A stretch of DNA of 64,000 nucleotides from Acidithiobacillus ferrianus. GTDB lineage: Bacteria > Pseudomonadota > Gammaproteobacteria > Acidithiobacillales > Acidithiobacillaceae. The stretch lies in assembly GCF_010378095.1 (NCBI RefSeq), contig NZ_WNJL01000011.1, forward strand, positions 186,001 to 250,000, read 5' to 3'. A model generated the notes under the pieces. It was not told the DNA's origin. It searched no databases and worked only from the letters and a program-made list of their open reading frames with translations. The position numbers and the translations under genes are program-made. Below are positions 53,955 through 62,688 of the stretch, in pieces (the stretch's first letter is position 1; each line of letters opens with the position of its first letter).

Positions 53955-54223
53955 GCTTCCTCACCGAAACGATCCGCCGCGAGTTCGAGCAAGGCGGCGG
54001 CACAGGCCTGCTCTCCCTCACCGTCCGTTTCCAAAGTCAAGACCGTCCCTTGTGCCGCGGCGAGCGTCATCAACCCCATGATGCTCTTGCCACTCACCCG
54101 ATGCCCATTCCGTTCCAGCCAAACCGCGCACGGATAACGCGCGGAAAGACTGACAAACTTGGCGGAGGGCCGTGCGTGCAAACCCAGCTGGTTGATGATG
54201 GGGTATTCTACGCGTAGGGTCAT
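53951..54223 (-). CDS. ptsH: Phosphocarrier protein HPr
   Basis: 90 residues. His16 in GLHARPSAKF accepts phosphate from enzyme I. Ser47 in SGKSIMGLMTLAA is the target of HprK, whose gene lies nearby. The presence of both sites indicates dual control. The stop overlaps ptsI by four bases. The start follows a GGAGAGGC-type site. Confidence 0.95.
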   Translation of the reverse strand: MTLRVEYPIINQLGLHARPSAKFVSLSARYPCAVWLERNGHRVSGKSIMGLMTLAAAQGTVLTLETDGEGEQACAAALLELAADRFGEEA

Positions 54224-54322
54224 GGGGCGCTGGCCTCTCCTTGGGCTACCGGAAACCGTGGTCGTGTACGATTTCTGAGCATAGCGCGCGGCGGCGCCCC
54301 GAGCCAGAGGCGGGAGCGCGGA

Positions 54323-54739
54323 TCAGTCCGGTGGCGACGCTTGGGCATCGCGATGCGCCAGGATATCCACAATGCCCTCCATCCCGCCCTCCATGGCCCC
54401 ACGGCGGGCAGCCGCCAGCCCTTCACCGCGCCGCGACAGGGCACGCAGCAGCATGGCCAGATTCAAACCGCTCACCGCCGCCACCCGACCTTCCGGCAGT
54501 ATGGCGGGGATAAGGTTGGCGGGGGTCGCGCCATAAAGGTCGTTGAGAATCAAGATGCCGTCGTCCTCTCCCAAATTCTCCAACAGACTCCACAAGCGGC
54601 GACGGCCCGCTTCCGGGGCCTGATCCGGGAGGACCTCCAGAACCACCAGCGCGGGCGGGAGCGTACCGAAAATATGCCGGAGTGCCGCCGCAAAGGCCTC
54701 ACCCAGTCCCGCATGGGTCAGAAGCACAATGGTAATCAT
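54323..54739 (-). CDS. PTS EIIA, mannose/fructose (EIIA-Man) family
   Basis: 138 residues. The phospho-acceptor His9 is in VLLTHAGLGEAF, and LNDLYGATPANL and VSGLNLAMLLRAL are typical of the EIIA-Man fold. With no EIIB, EIIC or EIID nearby it is likely a regulatory phosphorylation end point. Its ATG overlaps the rapZ stop (ATGA), and a 99-base gap separates it from ptsH. Confidence 0.9.
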   Translation of the reverse strand: MITIVLLTHAGLGEAFAAALRHIFGTLPPALVVLEVLPDQAPEAGRRRLWSLLENLGEDDGILILNDLYGATPANLIPAILPEGRVAAVSGLNLAMLLRALSRRGEGLAAARRGAMEGGMEGIVDILAHRDAQASPPD

Positions 54740-55635
54740 GACAGCGTCTCGGTAATGTCGAGCTCCCGATGCTGCACCAGAACACGCTGCCCCATCCCCG
54801 CAAGCTCCTGGGCCAAAGCCTCCACCATGTACACACTGCGATGCTGACCGCCCGTACAGCCCAGAGAAACCGTCACATAGTTTCGATGCTCCTGCGCAAA
54901 CGGCGCGAGCCAGCCCTGCAGAAAAGCTCGCAAGGAGTGAAAAGCACTCACCGCCTCCGGCGACCGGGCCAAAAAATCGCGGACCGCGACATCCCGCCCG
55001 GTGAGTCCCCGCAACGCAGGATCGTAGTGGGGATTGGGCAGCGCGCGTAGATCGAAAACAAAGTCGGAATCCAGAGGAATGCCCTTTTTATAGGCAAAGG
55101 ATTGCAGTAACAGGACCAAGCCCCCGTAGTGCCGCGACGCCAGACTCCACGCCTGGACCCGCAGGCGCAACTGATGCGTATTGATCTGCGAGGTGTCCAG
55201 TCGTTTGTCCGCGACATCAGCCAGGAGTTGCACCATCTCGCGTTCACGTCGCAACACCGTGAGCAGTGATTCGCCCAGCGCGGGCGCCAAATCGTCCGTA
55301 AGAGGATGACGTCGGCGCGTCTCGCTGAAGCGGCGCAGCAATGTGCCCTCGTCCGCCTCCAGAAAGAGGATGCGCGGGCGCAGCGCATGGCGTTCGCGCA
55401 GTTCGATCAGGGCCTGAGGCAATGCCGCCAGGAATTCCCGGTTGCGCACATCGATACTCACGGCGGCGAGCATGGAACAGGCATCGCGCCGTGCGAGTTG
55501 ACCACCAAAATCCACCAGCAAGGTAGCGGGCAGGTTGTCGACACAGTAGTAGCCCTGATCCTCCAACGCTTGCAGTACCGTGGATTTTCCCGAACCCGAC
55601 AGGCCGCTGACGAGGATGAAATCTTGCTGCGGCAT
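54736..55635 (-). CDS. rapZ: RNase adapter protein RapZ
   Basis: 299 residues; the hprK stop and the rapZ ATG share one base (TGATG). It has Walker A GLSGSGKST (about 10-18), Walker B-like VDFGG and the conserved C-terminal FKYGIPLDSDFVFDLR-like and VSLGCTGGQHRSVYMVE segments. RapZ binds glucosamine-6-phosphate and directs RNase E to the sRNA GlmZ in E. coli, controlling GlmS and amino-sugar supply for murein and LPS. Its place in the rpoN/PTS block is conserved. Confidence 0.94.
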   Translation of the reverse strand: MPQQDFILVSGLSGSGKSTVLQALEDQGYYCVDNLPATLLVDFGGQLARRDACSMLAAVSIDVRNREFLAALPQALIELRERHALRPRILFLEADEGTLLRRFSETRRRHPLTDDLAPALGESLLTVLRREREMVQLLADVADKRLDTSQINTHQLRLRVQAWSLASRHYGGLVLLLQSFAYKKGIPLDSDFVFDLRALPNPHYDPALRGLTGRDVAVRDFLARSPEAVSAFHSLRAFLQGWLAPFAQEHRNYVTVSLGCTGGQHRSVYMVEALAQELAGMGQRVLVQHRELDITETLS

Positions 55636-56588
55636 CACGCTTCTCCAGCACTCCGTCTGACTTGCGCCTCAAAATCTGCCAGCATGTCGCCGCCGGACTC
55701 CTTCACATACTGACTGCGCGCCGCGGCCTCGACCAGCACCGCCAGGTTGCGTGCCGCCGATACGGGCAAACGCAGCCGCGTCAATTGGGTTCCGAGGATG
55801 TCCATATGATCGACTTTGCCCTGCAGACGATCGATATCGGCCATTTCCATATCGCGCATATCCTTGATCTCGACCACCAGACGAATGCGTTTTGAACGCA
55901 CGATGGCGGCCGCGCCAAAGAACTCGCGGATGTTGATAATACCCAGACCGCGCACTTCCAGAAAATTACGCAACGGTGCCGGGCAGTGCCCAGTCAATAC
56001 ATTCGGCGCCTCGCGGATACAAAGCACACTATCGTCGGCCACCAGTCGATGACCACGGCTCACCAGTTCCAACGCCAACTCGCTCTTCCCTATACCCGCC
56101 TCACCCTGCAGGAGTAACCCCACCCCCAGCACATCGACCAGCACGCCATGGATCTGTTGGCGGGGTGCCAATGCATGATGCAGGTAATGTTGCACCTGGG
56201 CGAGCACCATCTTGGCACCCATGGATGTCGCCATCACCGCGATGTGACGGGACTTCAAATCCGCATAGAGACGATCGGCAAGGCTCTGCCCTTCGCAGAC
56301 GATCAGCAATCGCAACTTGGCCGGCAGGAATTGCGCCGTGCTTTCCGGATGCGCCTCCAGATAAGCGAGTTCGCAGGCCCCCGCAATCTGCACCATATGC
56401 GGGCGAATGAAATTCAAGAAGCCGACCAGCGCCGCGCCTCCCACGTCATCCTCGGCCCATGGATCACCGGAAAGGCTGCCCTCCTCAGGCTGATGCAGGC
56501 ATTGCCAGTGCAACTCGCTGTGCAGATCCGCGCAGAACTGACACAGACTGATGTGTCGCTCCAGTCCTCCGCTTTGCGCAAAAGTCAT
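55635..56588 (-). CDS. hprK: HPr kinase/phosphorylase
   Basis: 317 residues from the ATG at 56588; a TTG at 56612 is an alternative. The kinase domain has Walker A GEAGIGKSELALELVSRGH, the capping VADDSV and the signature EVRGLGIINIREFFG, with NIR-type residues needed for phosphorolysis. It phosphorylates Ser47 of HPr. In proteobacteria HprK usually controls EIIA and cell-envelope or virulence functions, not sugar repression. It sits between ptsN and rapZ. Confidence 0.93.
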   Translation of the reverse strand: MTFAQSGGLERHISLCQFCADLHSELHWQCLHQPEEGSLSGDPWAEDDVGGAALVGFLNFIRPHMVQIAGACELAYLEAHPESTAQFLPAKLRLLIVCEGQSLADRLYADLKSRHIAVMATSMGAKMVLAQVQHYLHHALAPRQQIHGVLVDVLGVGLLLQGEAGIGKSELALELVSRGHRLVADDSVLCIREAPNVLTGHCPAPLRNFLEVRGLGIINIREFFGAAAIVRSKRIRLVVEIKDMRDMEMADIDRLQGKVDHMDILGTQLTRLRLPVSAARNLAVLVEAAARSQYVKESGGDMLADFEAQVRRSAGEA

Positions 56589-56613
56589 GGCGCACACCGG
56601 TCCGCCACGCAAC

Positions 56614-57063
56614 CTACGCGGGACCTGTCAATATACGAAAAAACTCCGTGACCTCCGGAGTTTTCAACAGTGCCTCGCGGACTCCGTCCACAGTCAGCCT
56701 GGCGGCCAGCGTGGAGAGCATCTCGAGATGGGCGGTCGCTGCCGCTCTCGGAACCGCCACCGCGATGAAAATCCGCACGTCCACCCCGTCCGGAGCCGCG
56801 AAGGGGATACCCCGCGCGGTGCGCAACGCCGCGATGACCACCCGATCCAGCCCCTCCAAGCGGGCATGGGGCAAAGCCACCCCGTGCCCGATACCAGTGG
56901 ACCCCTGGGCCTCGCGATTTTGCAAGGCCGCAGCGATACCTTGGGCGGACAAGCCGCTGGATTCCGCCAGCATCTCCGCCAGTACCTGCAGCGCGTCAAC
57001 CGCGTCCGCCACGGGGGGATCCATACGAATGTTCGCCGGAGACAGGGGCAGGGCGATCATCAT
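56614..57063 (-). CDS. ptsN: PTS EIIA-Ntr (PtsN)
   Basis: 149 residues (148 if the second ATG is used). The phospho-acceptor His66 is in HGVALPHAR, and GVDVRIFIAVAVP and HLEMLSTLAARL match the nitrogen-PTS EIIA. It regulates K+ transport, nitrogen and envelope functions according to its phosphorylation state. The gene starts six bases after hpf. Dedicated EI-Ntr and NPr genes are not seen, so phosphate probably comes from the ptsI/ptsH proteins in this block. Confidence 0.93.
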   Translation of the reverse strand: MMIALPLSPANIRMDPPVADAVDALQVLAEMLAESSGLSAQGIAAALQNREAQGSTGIGHGVALPHARLEGLDRVVIAALRTARGIPFAAPDGVDVRIFIAVAVPRAAATAHLEMLSTLAARLTVDGVREALLKTPEVTEFFRILTGPA

Positions 57064-57069
57064 GGTCGA

Positions 57070-57411
57070 TCAGTCGGCTTCGGCTATGGCTGCCAAGCCC
57101 GTGGGATGGTCATTACGGCGATCCTGCAACTTTTCCTTATAGCTGTGCACTTGCGCCTCCAACTTGTCCGCCACCAGATCGATAGCCGCGTACATGTCGG
57201 CATTGTGTACCTCGGCGTGGAAAATATGACCTGGTGCATTGACGGTGATGTCCGCAACATTCACCAGATTTTCGTGGGGCAGGTGCTTCAGCACCGCCCG
57301 GGCATGGATGACGTGATCGAAATAGCGACCAAGACGCCCAATCTTCTCATCGACATAGTTTTTGATAGGGTCGGTCAAATCCAGGTGCTGCCCGGTGATG
57401 GTTATTTGCAT
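57070..57411 (-). CDS. hpf: Ribosome hibernation promoting factor
   Basis: 113 residues. It starts MQITITGQHLDLTDPIKNYVDEKI and has the basic surface and HNADMYAAIDLVADKLEAQVHSYKEKL of the short HPF family, with a tail about 18 residues longer than E. coli HPF. It binds the 30S decoding centre in stationary phase. GGAGAGCGCC precedes the ATG. A 116-base gap before it contains a possible promoter, so it may be expressed apart from rpoN. Confidence 0.93.
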   Translation of the reverse strand: MQITITGQHLDLTDPIKNYVDEKIGRLGRYFDHVIHARAVLKHLPHENLVNVADITVNAPGHIFHAEVHNADMYAAIDLVADKLEAQVHSYKEKLQDRRNDHPTGLAAIAEAD

Positions 57412-57480
57412 GGCGCTCTCCTACCTTAATTTCAGAGTGACCGCTTATATGAGTCCTGCCCCGCTACGGGGTCCATCTCC

Positions 57481-57507
57481 AGTGTAGCGCCAACGGCGCC
57501 ATCACAA
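57481..57507 (-). promoter_or_regulatory. Possible promoter upstream of hpf
   Basis: Minus-strand TTGTGA (57507-57502) and TACACT (57486-57481) are 15 bases apart. The spacer is a perfect dyad (GCGCC-GTT-GGCGC) that could be an operator or a hairpin. The spacing is short, so this is tentative. Confidence 0.3.
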
Positions 57508-57527
57508 AACCCTGACCGCCACCACGC

Positions 57528-58964
57528 TCAGAGCCGCCGGCGCTGGCTCGCGGGCGGGATGTTGGCGGCCTCCCGGTATTTAGCCACCGTCCGCCGCGCG
57601 ATTTGGATGCCCTGGTCGGCGAGCACCTTGGCAATTTCTGCATCGCTGAGGGGGTTACGCGGATTTTCCGCCTGCGTCAGCTTGATGAGCAGCGCACGGA
57701 TCGCCGTGGCCGAGGCCGAGCCACCACTGTCGGTACCCACATGGCTGGAGAAAAAGTATTTGAACTCATAGAGACCGCGCGGCGTTATCATGTACTTCTG
57801 GTTGGTGACCCGAGAAACCGTCGACTCGTGCATGTCTACCGCCTCGGCGATATGACGCAGAACCATGGGCCGCATGGATTCCGGTCCGTTGGCGAAAAAT
57901 TCCTTCTGCCGCTCCACAATGGCCCGCGCCACTTTCAGTATGGTTTCCTGACGACTCTGCAGGCTCTTGATGAACCAGCGCGCCGCATTGAGCTGGTCCT
58001 GAATATATTTGTGCGCCGCATCCTTTCCGCCCAACATGCCTGCGTAACGGCGGTTGATACGCAGCTTGGGCATCGCCTCGGGGTTCAGATCCACACGCAG
58101 GTGCTTACCGGTCCAACGCACGATCACATCGGGAATCACGTACTCGGCGGCCTCCGTGCCCACATCTTCGCCCGGTTTGGGGTTCAGCGTGGAAATCAGC
58201 GCCATCGCCGCACGCAATGCCGTTTCATCAACACCCAGCGTCTCGCACAGACGCGGGTAATCGTGGCGCCCCAAAACCTGCAAATGATCCTTCACAATCC
58301 GCTGAGCCAGCAACACCGGCGCATCCGCGTCGATCATCTGCTGCAGTTGCAGCAGCAAACATTCACTGAGATCACGCGCGCCCACGCCCGGAGGATCGAA
58401 ATCTTGCACCCGTCGCAATACGGAGAGCAGCGTCTCCTCAGAGACTTCCAGGGCGACGGCAAACTCTTCCAGACTTTCCGTCAGGTAACCACGCTCATCG
58501 ATGGCATCGATGATCAACTCCGCCATATTGCGCTCGTCCGCACTGAAGTGTGTCATATCGGCCTGCCAACGGAGATAATCCTGCAGACTCTGGCTGTGGC
58601 TGTTGCGCGACTCGAAATCCGGCAGATCCTCGTCGGAACCACCGCCGGAACTCGACGTCCCCAAGTCGAAGACATCGTCCCATTGACTATCCATGGGCAA
58701 TTCGTCAGGCAGCGTATCCTCGGCAGCGAGATCCAGCTGCCGGTCTTGGGAAGAGGGCTCGACGGTCTCCGGGGCGGCTCCGGCCCCACCGCCCTCCTCC
58801 CCCATTTCCTCGTCGAGCAAAGGATTGCTTTCCAGCATGCTCTGAACTTCCTGCTGCAGGTCAACCGTCGACAGTTGCAGCAGACGGATGGCCTGTTGCA
58901 GTTGCGGGGTCATGGCCAAATGCTGGCCGAGCTTGAGTTCTAAGCCTTGTTTCATGATTTCCAA
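57528..58964 (-). CDS. rpoN: RNA polymerase sigma-54 factor RpoN
   Basis: 478 residues. The Gln-rich N-terminal region I (LELKLGQHLAMTPQLQQAIRLLQL) contacts activators. An acidic region II (about 50-115) follows. The core-binding and HTH domains end with the RpoN box ARRTVAKYRE near the C-terminus. It directs transcription from -24/-12 promoters with activators such as GlrR, encoded at 45331. It begins three bases after lptB and belongs to the kds-lpt-rpoN-hpf-ptsN block. Confidence 0.96.
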   Translation of the reverse strand: MEIMKQGLELKLGQHLAMTPQLQQAIRLLQLSTVDLQQEVQSMLESNPLLDEEMGEEGGGAGAAPETVEPSSQDRQLDLAAEDTLPDELPMDSQWDDVFDLGTSSSGGGSDEDLPDFESRNSHSQSLQDYLRWQADMTHFSADERNMAELIIDAIDERGYLTESLEEFAVALEVSEETLLSVLRRVQDFDPPGVGARDLSECLLLQLQQMIDADAPVLLAQRIVKDHLQVLGRHDYPRLCETLGVDETALRAAMALISTLNPKPGEDVGTEAAEYVIPDVIVRWTGKHLRVDLNPEAMPKLRINRRYAGMLGGKDAAHKYIQDQLNAARWFIKSLQSRQETILKVARAIVERQKEFFANGPESMRPMVLRHIAEAVDMHESTVSRVTNQKYMITPRGLYEFKYFFSSHVGTDSGGSASATAIRALLIKLTQAENPRNPLSDAEIAKVLADQGIQIARRTVAKYREAANIPPASQRRRL

Positions 58965-58967
58965 CGA

Positions 58968-59693
58968 TCAGATTTGAAACTGATCTCCCAGATAAACCTG
59001 GCGTACCATGGGGTCATCGACGATCTCCTGAGGTTTGCCAGCGGTAAGTACCTTGCCATCATGCAGTATATAGGCGCGTTCACAAATTCCTAAAGTCTCG
59101 CGCACGTTGTGATCGGTAATCAGAATGCCGATGCCACGCTCGCGCAGATCTTGTATAAGCCGTTGAATTTCTAAAACAGAAATGGGGTCGATACCGGCGA
59201 AGGGCTCGTCGAGCAAAATAAAACGCGGATTCATAGCCAGAGCCCGCGCGATCTCCACTCGCCGCCGCTCGCCGCCGGAGAGGCTGTGCCCCCGGGTATC
59301 GCGCAACGAATGGAGATGCAACTCACTGAGCAATTGCTCCAACCGTTCTTGCCGCTCCACCTTGCTCAGGGGTAACGTCTCCAGCACGGCAAGAACATTG
59401 TCCGCCGCGCTCATCTGGCGGAAAACCGATGGCTCCTGGGGCAGATAACCCAGCCCCATACGGGCGCGCTCATGCATGGGCAACATCGTGATGTCACGTT
59501 GCTGCAGAAAAATATGCCCCCGGTCGGGACGCACCAGACCGACCATCATGTAAAAAGTCGTGGTCTTGCCAGCCCCGTTGGGGCCGAGCAGTCCCACCAC
59601 CTCCCCCGCAGCCACCTGCACCGAAACATCACGCACTACCACACGTCGCCGGTACATCTTGACCAGGGATTGCGCTTGTAACAAGTCACTCAT
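58968..59693 (-). CDS. lptB: LPS export ABC transporter ATPase LptB
   Basis: 241 residues. It has Walker [10 protein letters not shown], the Q-loop, signature [15 protein letters not shown], Walker [14 protein letters not shown] and the switch His in ITDHNV. LptB powers extraction of LPS from the inner membrane through LptFG, which are not encoded here. Its ATG overlaps the lptA stop by four bases. The C-terminal extension [19 protein letters not shown] is typical. Confidence 0.95.
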   Translation of the reverse strand: MSDLLQAQSLVKMYRRRVVVRDVSVQVAAGEVVGLLGPNGAGKTTTFYMMVGLVRPDRGHIFLQQRDITMLPMHERARMGLGYLPQEPSVFRQMSAADNVLAVLETLPLSKVERQERLEQLLSELHLHSLRDTRGHSLSGGERRRVEIARALAMNPRFILLDEPFAGIDPISVLEIQRLIQDLRERGIGILITDHNVRETLGICERAYILHDGKVLTAGKPQEIVDDPMVRQVYLGDQFQI

Positions 59694-60220
59694 GGCCTCC
59701 CACCACCAGCGGAGTGGTGGTCCGTCGCCGGATAGAAGACCGACCGCACCCGCTTCCCGGAGGTGCCCGTAACCGCGGTTTTCTGATCCCGTAGAAAATA
59801 GGTGACTTGCTGACCGCTGACCTCGTTCTTTTCCTGCCAGAGATGGGCGTTGCCCATCAGTATGATTTCGCCACTGCCGGGTTTATAGATCAACGTGTCA
59901 CCATAGCCGTGGCGCTGCGCGCTGGACATGGTGAAAGTGACCGGACTACCTGTTGCCGTGGCCCGCTGGACCTTGCCGCCGACGGCGTCGATGGTGAGTT
60001 TGTCGGCATGCACGACCACGTCTCCCTGGGTCATGATCACGTTCCCGGTATAGATGGCTTGTTGCCGCGGCTTATTCTCGCCCTGCAGGGTGTTGGCGCT
60101 GATATGAATGGGGCCTTTGCCCAGTCCCTGATCCGCAACGGGTGCGGCGAGCGCGGTGACAGAGGCCGCCACGAGCAGAAGGGGCCAGAATCGTCCGGGG
60201 GTGACTCGCTTAAGGGGCAT
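59690..60220 (-). CDS. lptA: LPS transport periplasmic protein LptA
   Basis: 176 residues from the ATG at 60220, which lies inside the end of lptC. A signal peptide ([16 protein letters not shown]) is followed by the OstA beta-jellyroll: [25 protein letters not shown] and [22 protein letters not shown]. It forms the periplasmic bridge that carries LPS from LptC to LptD. Length and order lptC-lptA-lptB match the standard operon. Confidence 0.92.
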   Translation of the reverse strand: MPLKRVTPGRFWPLLLVAASVTALAAPVADQGLGKGPIHISANTLQGENKPRQQAIYTGNVIMTQGDVVVHADKLTIDAVGGKVQRATATGSPVTFTMSSAQRHGYGDTLIYKPGSGEIILMGNAHLWQEKNEVSGQQVTYFLRDQKTAVTGTSGKRVRSVFYPATDHHSAGGGRP

Positions 60221-60806
60221 ACACACCACGCACGTCATGCAAAATATTCACCTCTTGGGTTTTCACCGAAGCCCGGAAGCCCCTCCCGGTCATCCAGTCT
60301 TGGCCCCGCTCCAGCCTCACCGGCTCGCGGGACGTAATAATGCCCGTTTGCGGATCATAGTGCACCTTTTCGGTGAGCATACGCGTACCCGGTTGCAAGG
60401 TGCCGATAACATTTCCCCACAGCGTAATCAAATGGCTGCGTCCATCCACCAAACCCTGATTGGCGCGCAGATGCATCCGTTGTCCGGGCTGGAAACGTTC
60501 AACGACCACCTGACTGAGTATGGTCTGGTTCACGCCGGGCTCATGATAGGCGGTCTGCGCGGTAGCCAGCAGATCCAGATTCCCGGTCGCGGTGTACTGA
60601 CGCATGATCACATCTTCCACCGCCTGATCCCCTTTGTGGATCTCCCCGCGCCAATCGATGTGCGGCTGCGGCAACGGGTGCCGCGGCCAGGACCACCACA
60701 CCAGCGCCGCCAGCATGAGCAGTAGCACGAGCAGACCCAGGCTGGGCCAGCGAACGCGTGGTATCCTTTCAGAAATCACCCCGGAGCCGCCTGACTGCAC
60801 GATCAT
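60210..60806 (-). CDS. lptC: LPS export protein LptC
   Basis: 198 residues from the ATG at 60806, which overlaps the kdsC stop by four bases. A single membrane anchor (WPSLGLLVLLLMLAALVWWSW) is followed by a periplasmic LptC domain with QYTATGNLDLLATAQTAYH and VHYDPQTGIITSREPV. It docks on LptBFG and hands LPS to LptA. The overlap with lptA is 11 bases. Confidence 0.9.
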   Translation of the reverse strand: MIVQSGGSGVISERIPRVRWPSLGLLVLLLMLAALVWWSWPRHPLPQPHIDWRGEIHKGDQAVEDVIMRQYTATGNLDLLATAQTAYHEPGVNQTILSQVVVERFQPGQRMHLRANQGLVDGRSHLITLWGNVIGTLQPGTRMLTEKVHYDPQTGIITSREPVRLERGQDWMTGRGFRASVKTQEVNILHDVRGVYAP

Positions 60807-61345
60807 GGCGCCTCTCCGGCGGCCCTGGCGAGGATGGCCGGCCAATGGCCCTGCGCCCGCAGTATCAGTTCACAGAATTCGCGCACCGCGCCACGACCGC
60901 CCGGCAGGCTGCTCTGCCAATGGACCCGCCGTGCCACTTCGTGATGGGCATCGGCAGGCGCCGCCGCCAGACCGACACGGGTAAGAATGGGCAGGTCGAT
61001 AAGATCATCACCCATATAAGCCACTGCGGCGTCATCCAGGTGCAGTGCGATTTTGAGCTCGGTGTACGCCAGATTCTTATCCGCGCAGCCCTGGTAGATA
61101 CGCTTCACGCCCAGATCATGCGCACGATGGGCAACCGCCGGGGAGTACCGCGCGGTGATCATGGCGACCTCGATACGCCGTTCCTGCAGGAGCTTCATGC
61201 CATAACCATCACGCACATGAAAGGCTTTGCTCTCCTGACCGTTATCGTCAAAAAACAAACGGCCGTCGGTCAGCACACCGTCCACATCCAGTACCAGCAA
61301 ACGGATATGGGCGGCCATACTCAACAGACTGGCATCAAGCGACAT
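60803..61345 (-). CDS. kdsC: KDO-8-phosphate phosphatase KdsC
   Basis: 180 residues of the HAD superfamily: nucleophile motif LDVDGVLTDG, motif II ITARYS, and motif III/IV GDDLIDLPIL. It removes phosphate from KDO-8-phosphate to give KDO for the LPS inner core. KdsC acts as a tetramer and lacks a cap domain, consistent with the short length. It is transcribed after kdsD with a 42-base gap. Confidence 0.93.
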   Translation of the reverse strand: MSLDASLLSMAAHIRLLVLDVDGVLTDGRLFFDDNGQESKAFHVRDGYGMKLLQERRIEVAMITARYSPAVAHRAHDLGVKRIYQGCADKNLAYTELKIALHLDDAAVAYMGDDLIDLPILTRVGLAAAPADAHHEVARRVHWQSSLPGGRGAVREFCELILRAQGHWPAILARAAGEAP

Positions 61346-61387
61346 AGGCGCTCCAGAGGCAGAAAAAATGCATGCTACACCGTGGGC

Positions 61388-62389
61388 TCACACAATACCC
61401 GCGCGCAACAAATCGTGCATGTTCAATGCACCGACCAGCCGCGCCTCGGAGTCGGTGACCAGCAGAGCGCCGATTCGGTTCTCTTCCATCAGGGCAAGGG
61501 CTTCGGCGGCCAGCGCCTCAGCCGCAATGGTCGTCGGTTGGGCGTGCGCCAACTCGGACATGGGTCGCTCCCAGAGGTCCTGACGCTGCGCAAAAGCACG
61601 GCGCAGATCGCCATCGGTGAAGATCCCCAACACCCGATCCTCGGCATCTACCACAGCCGTCATCCCCAATCCTTTGCTGCTGATCTCCAGCACCGCATCC
61701 CGCAGCGGCGTATCCGGCCGCACCCGGGGTAGCGCCGCGCCCTGGTGCATCACATCATGCACCCGCAACAGCAGGCGTTTGCCCAGACTGCCGCCGGGAT
61801 GGGACAGGGCGAAATCATCCGCCGAGAAGCCGCGCGCCTGCAACAGGGCCATAGCCAGCGCATCCCCCATGGCCAGCGCCGCCGTCGTCGATGCCGTCGG
61901 CGCAAGATTCAGCGGACAGGCCTCGCGTGTCACACTACAGTTGAGATGCACGGCGGCGCTCCGCGCCAGGGTGGATTGCGGGTTGCCGGTCATGGCGATC
62001 AGGGGCACGGCGAGGCGTTTGACTACCGGAAGAATCGTGAGGAGTTCGGCAGTCTCGCCGGAATTGGAGAGGGCAAGCAGACAATCCTGTCGGGTCAGCA
62101 TGCCCAGATCACCGTGACTGCCTTCCGCGGAGTGCAGGAAAAGGGCGGGGCTACCGGTGCTGGCCAGGGTCGCGGCTATTTTTTTGGCAATGATCCCGGA
62201 TTTGCCCATTCCACTGACCACGATGCGGCCGGGGCAATTCAACAGGAGCGTGCAAGCCTCGACAAACTCGGCGTCAATGCGCGTTTCCAACGCCGCCACC
62301 GCCGCCGCCTCCAGGCGCAGCACCTCTCGCCCGGTGGCCAGCAGGCTTTCCACCGTCACGGCCGAGGGTTGCAGCCCCTCAATCCGCAT
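61388..62389 (-). CDS. kdsD: Arabinose-5-phosphate isomerase KdsD
   Basis: 333 residues from the ATG at 62389 (AGGA eight bases upstream). An SIS sugar-isomerase domain (about 35-185) has VVSGMGKSGIIAKKIAATLASTGSPA and LSNSGETAELL with the catalytic His/Glu region (SAEGSHGDLGM). Two CBS domains follow (about 205-330). It converts ribulose-5-phosphate to arabinose-5-phosphate, the first step of KDO synthesis. The start overlaps the small upstream gene by 11 bases. Confidence 0.93.
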   Translation of the reverse strand: MRIEGLQPSAVTVESLLATGREVLRLEAAAVAALETRIDAEFVEACTLLLNCPGRIVVSGMGKSGIIAKKIAATLASTGSPALFLHSAEGSHGDLGMLTRQDCLLALSNSGETAELLTILPVVKRLAVPLIAMTGNPQSTLARSAAVHLNCSVTREACPLNLAPTASTTAALAMGDALAMALLQARGFSADDFALSHPGGSLGKRLLLRVHDVMHQGAALPRVRPDTPLRDAVLEISSKGLGMTAVVDAEDRVLGIFTDGDLRRAFAQRQDLWERPMSELAHAQPTTIAAEALAAEALALMEENRIGALLVTDSEARLVGALNMHDLLRAGIV

Positions 62390-62657
62390 GGGCGGAATCC
62401 TGCTTCTGGATCGCCTCATAGACCGCACGGCAGTGAGGGTGTTCGGCCATGACCTTGTCTACATCCGCAAAGGATGCGGCCTGCAATAATTTCCAACATT
62501 TCAGGTTCTCGACCGCCAGCGCGTCAGGATGCTGGACATACCAACCGGTGCTTCCCTGCCGGGTCGTGACGCTATCCACCGGCCCCCGTGCCCACCACAG
62601 GAACAGGGTAAAGAGCGCGAGGGCACCAATAATCACCAAAGCGTAAACCATCTTCAT
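62379..62657 (-). CDS. Small membrane-anchored protein of unknown function
   Basis: 92 residues. A hydrophobic N-terminal helix (VYALVIIGALALFTLFLWWA) has no cleavage site or lipobox and should anchor the protein. The soluble part has two Cys (LKCWKLL and HPHCRAV) and an amphipathic C-terminal helix. I do not recognise a family. It overlaps the start of kdsD by 11 bases, so it probably lies in the same operon. The two cysteines could pair in the periplasm. Confidence 0.6.
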   Translation of the reverse strand: MKMVYALVIIGALALFTLFLWWARGPVDSVTTRQGSTGWYVQHPDALAVENLKCWKLLQAASFADVDKVMAEHPHCRAVYEAIQKQDSAHAD

Positions 62658-62688
62658 AATATCGCGGCAAACCTACCAGGTAACAGGG

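Noticed and set aside
57603..58943. 446-codon frame antisense to rpoN, and similar long antisense frames at 45385-46689, 15936-17555, 13779-15194 and 10558-11793
   Set aside because: High GC content leaves the antisense frame open; compositions are His/Arg/Gln-rich and each opposes a well-supported gene.
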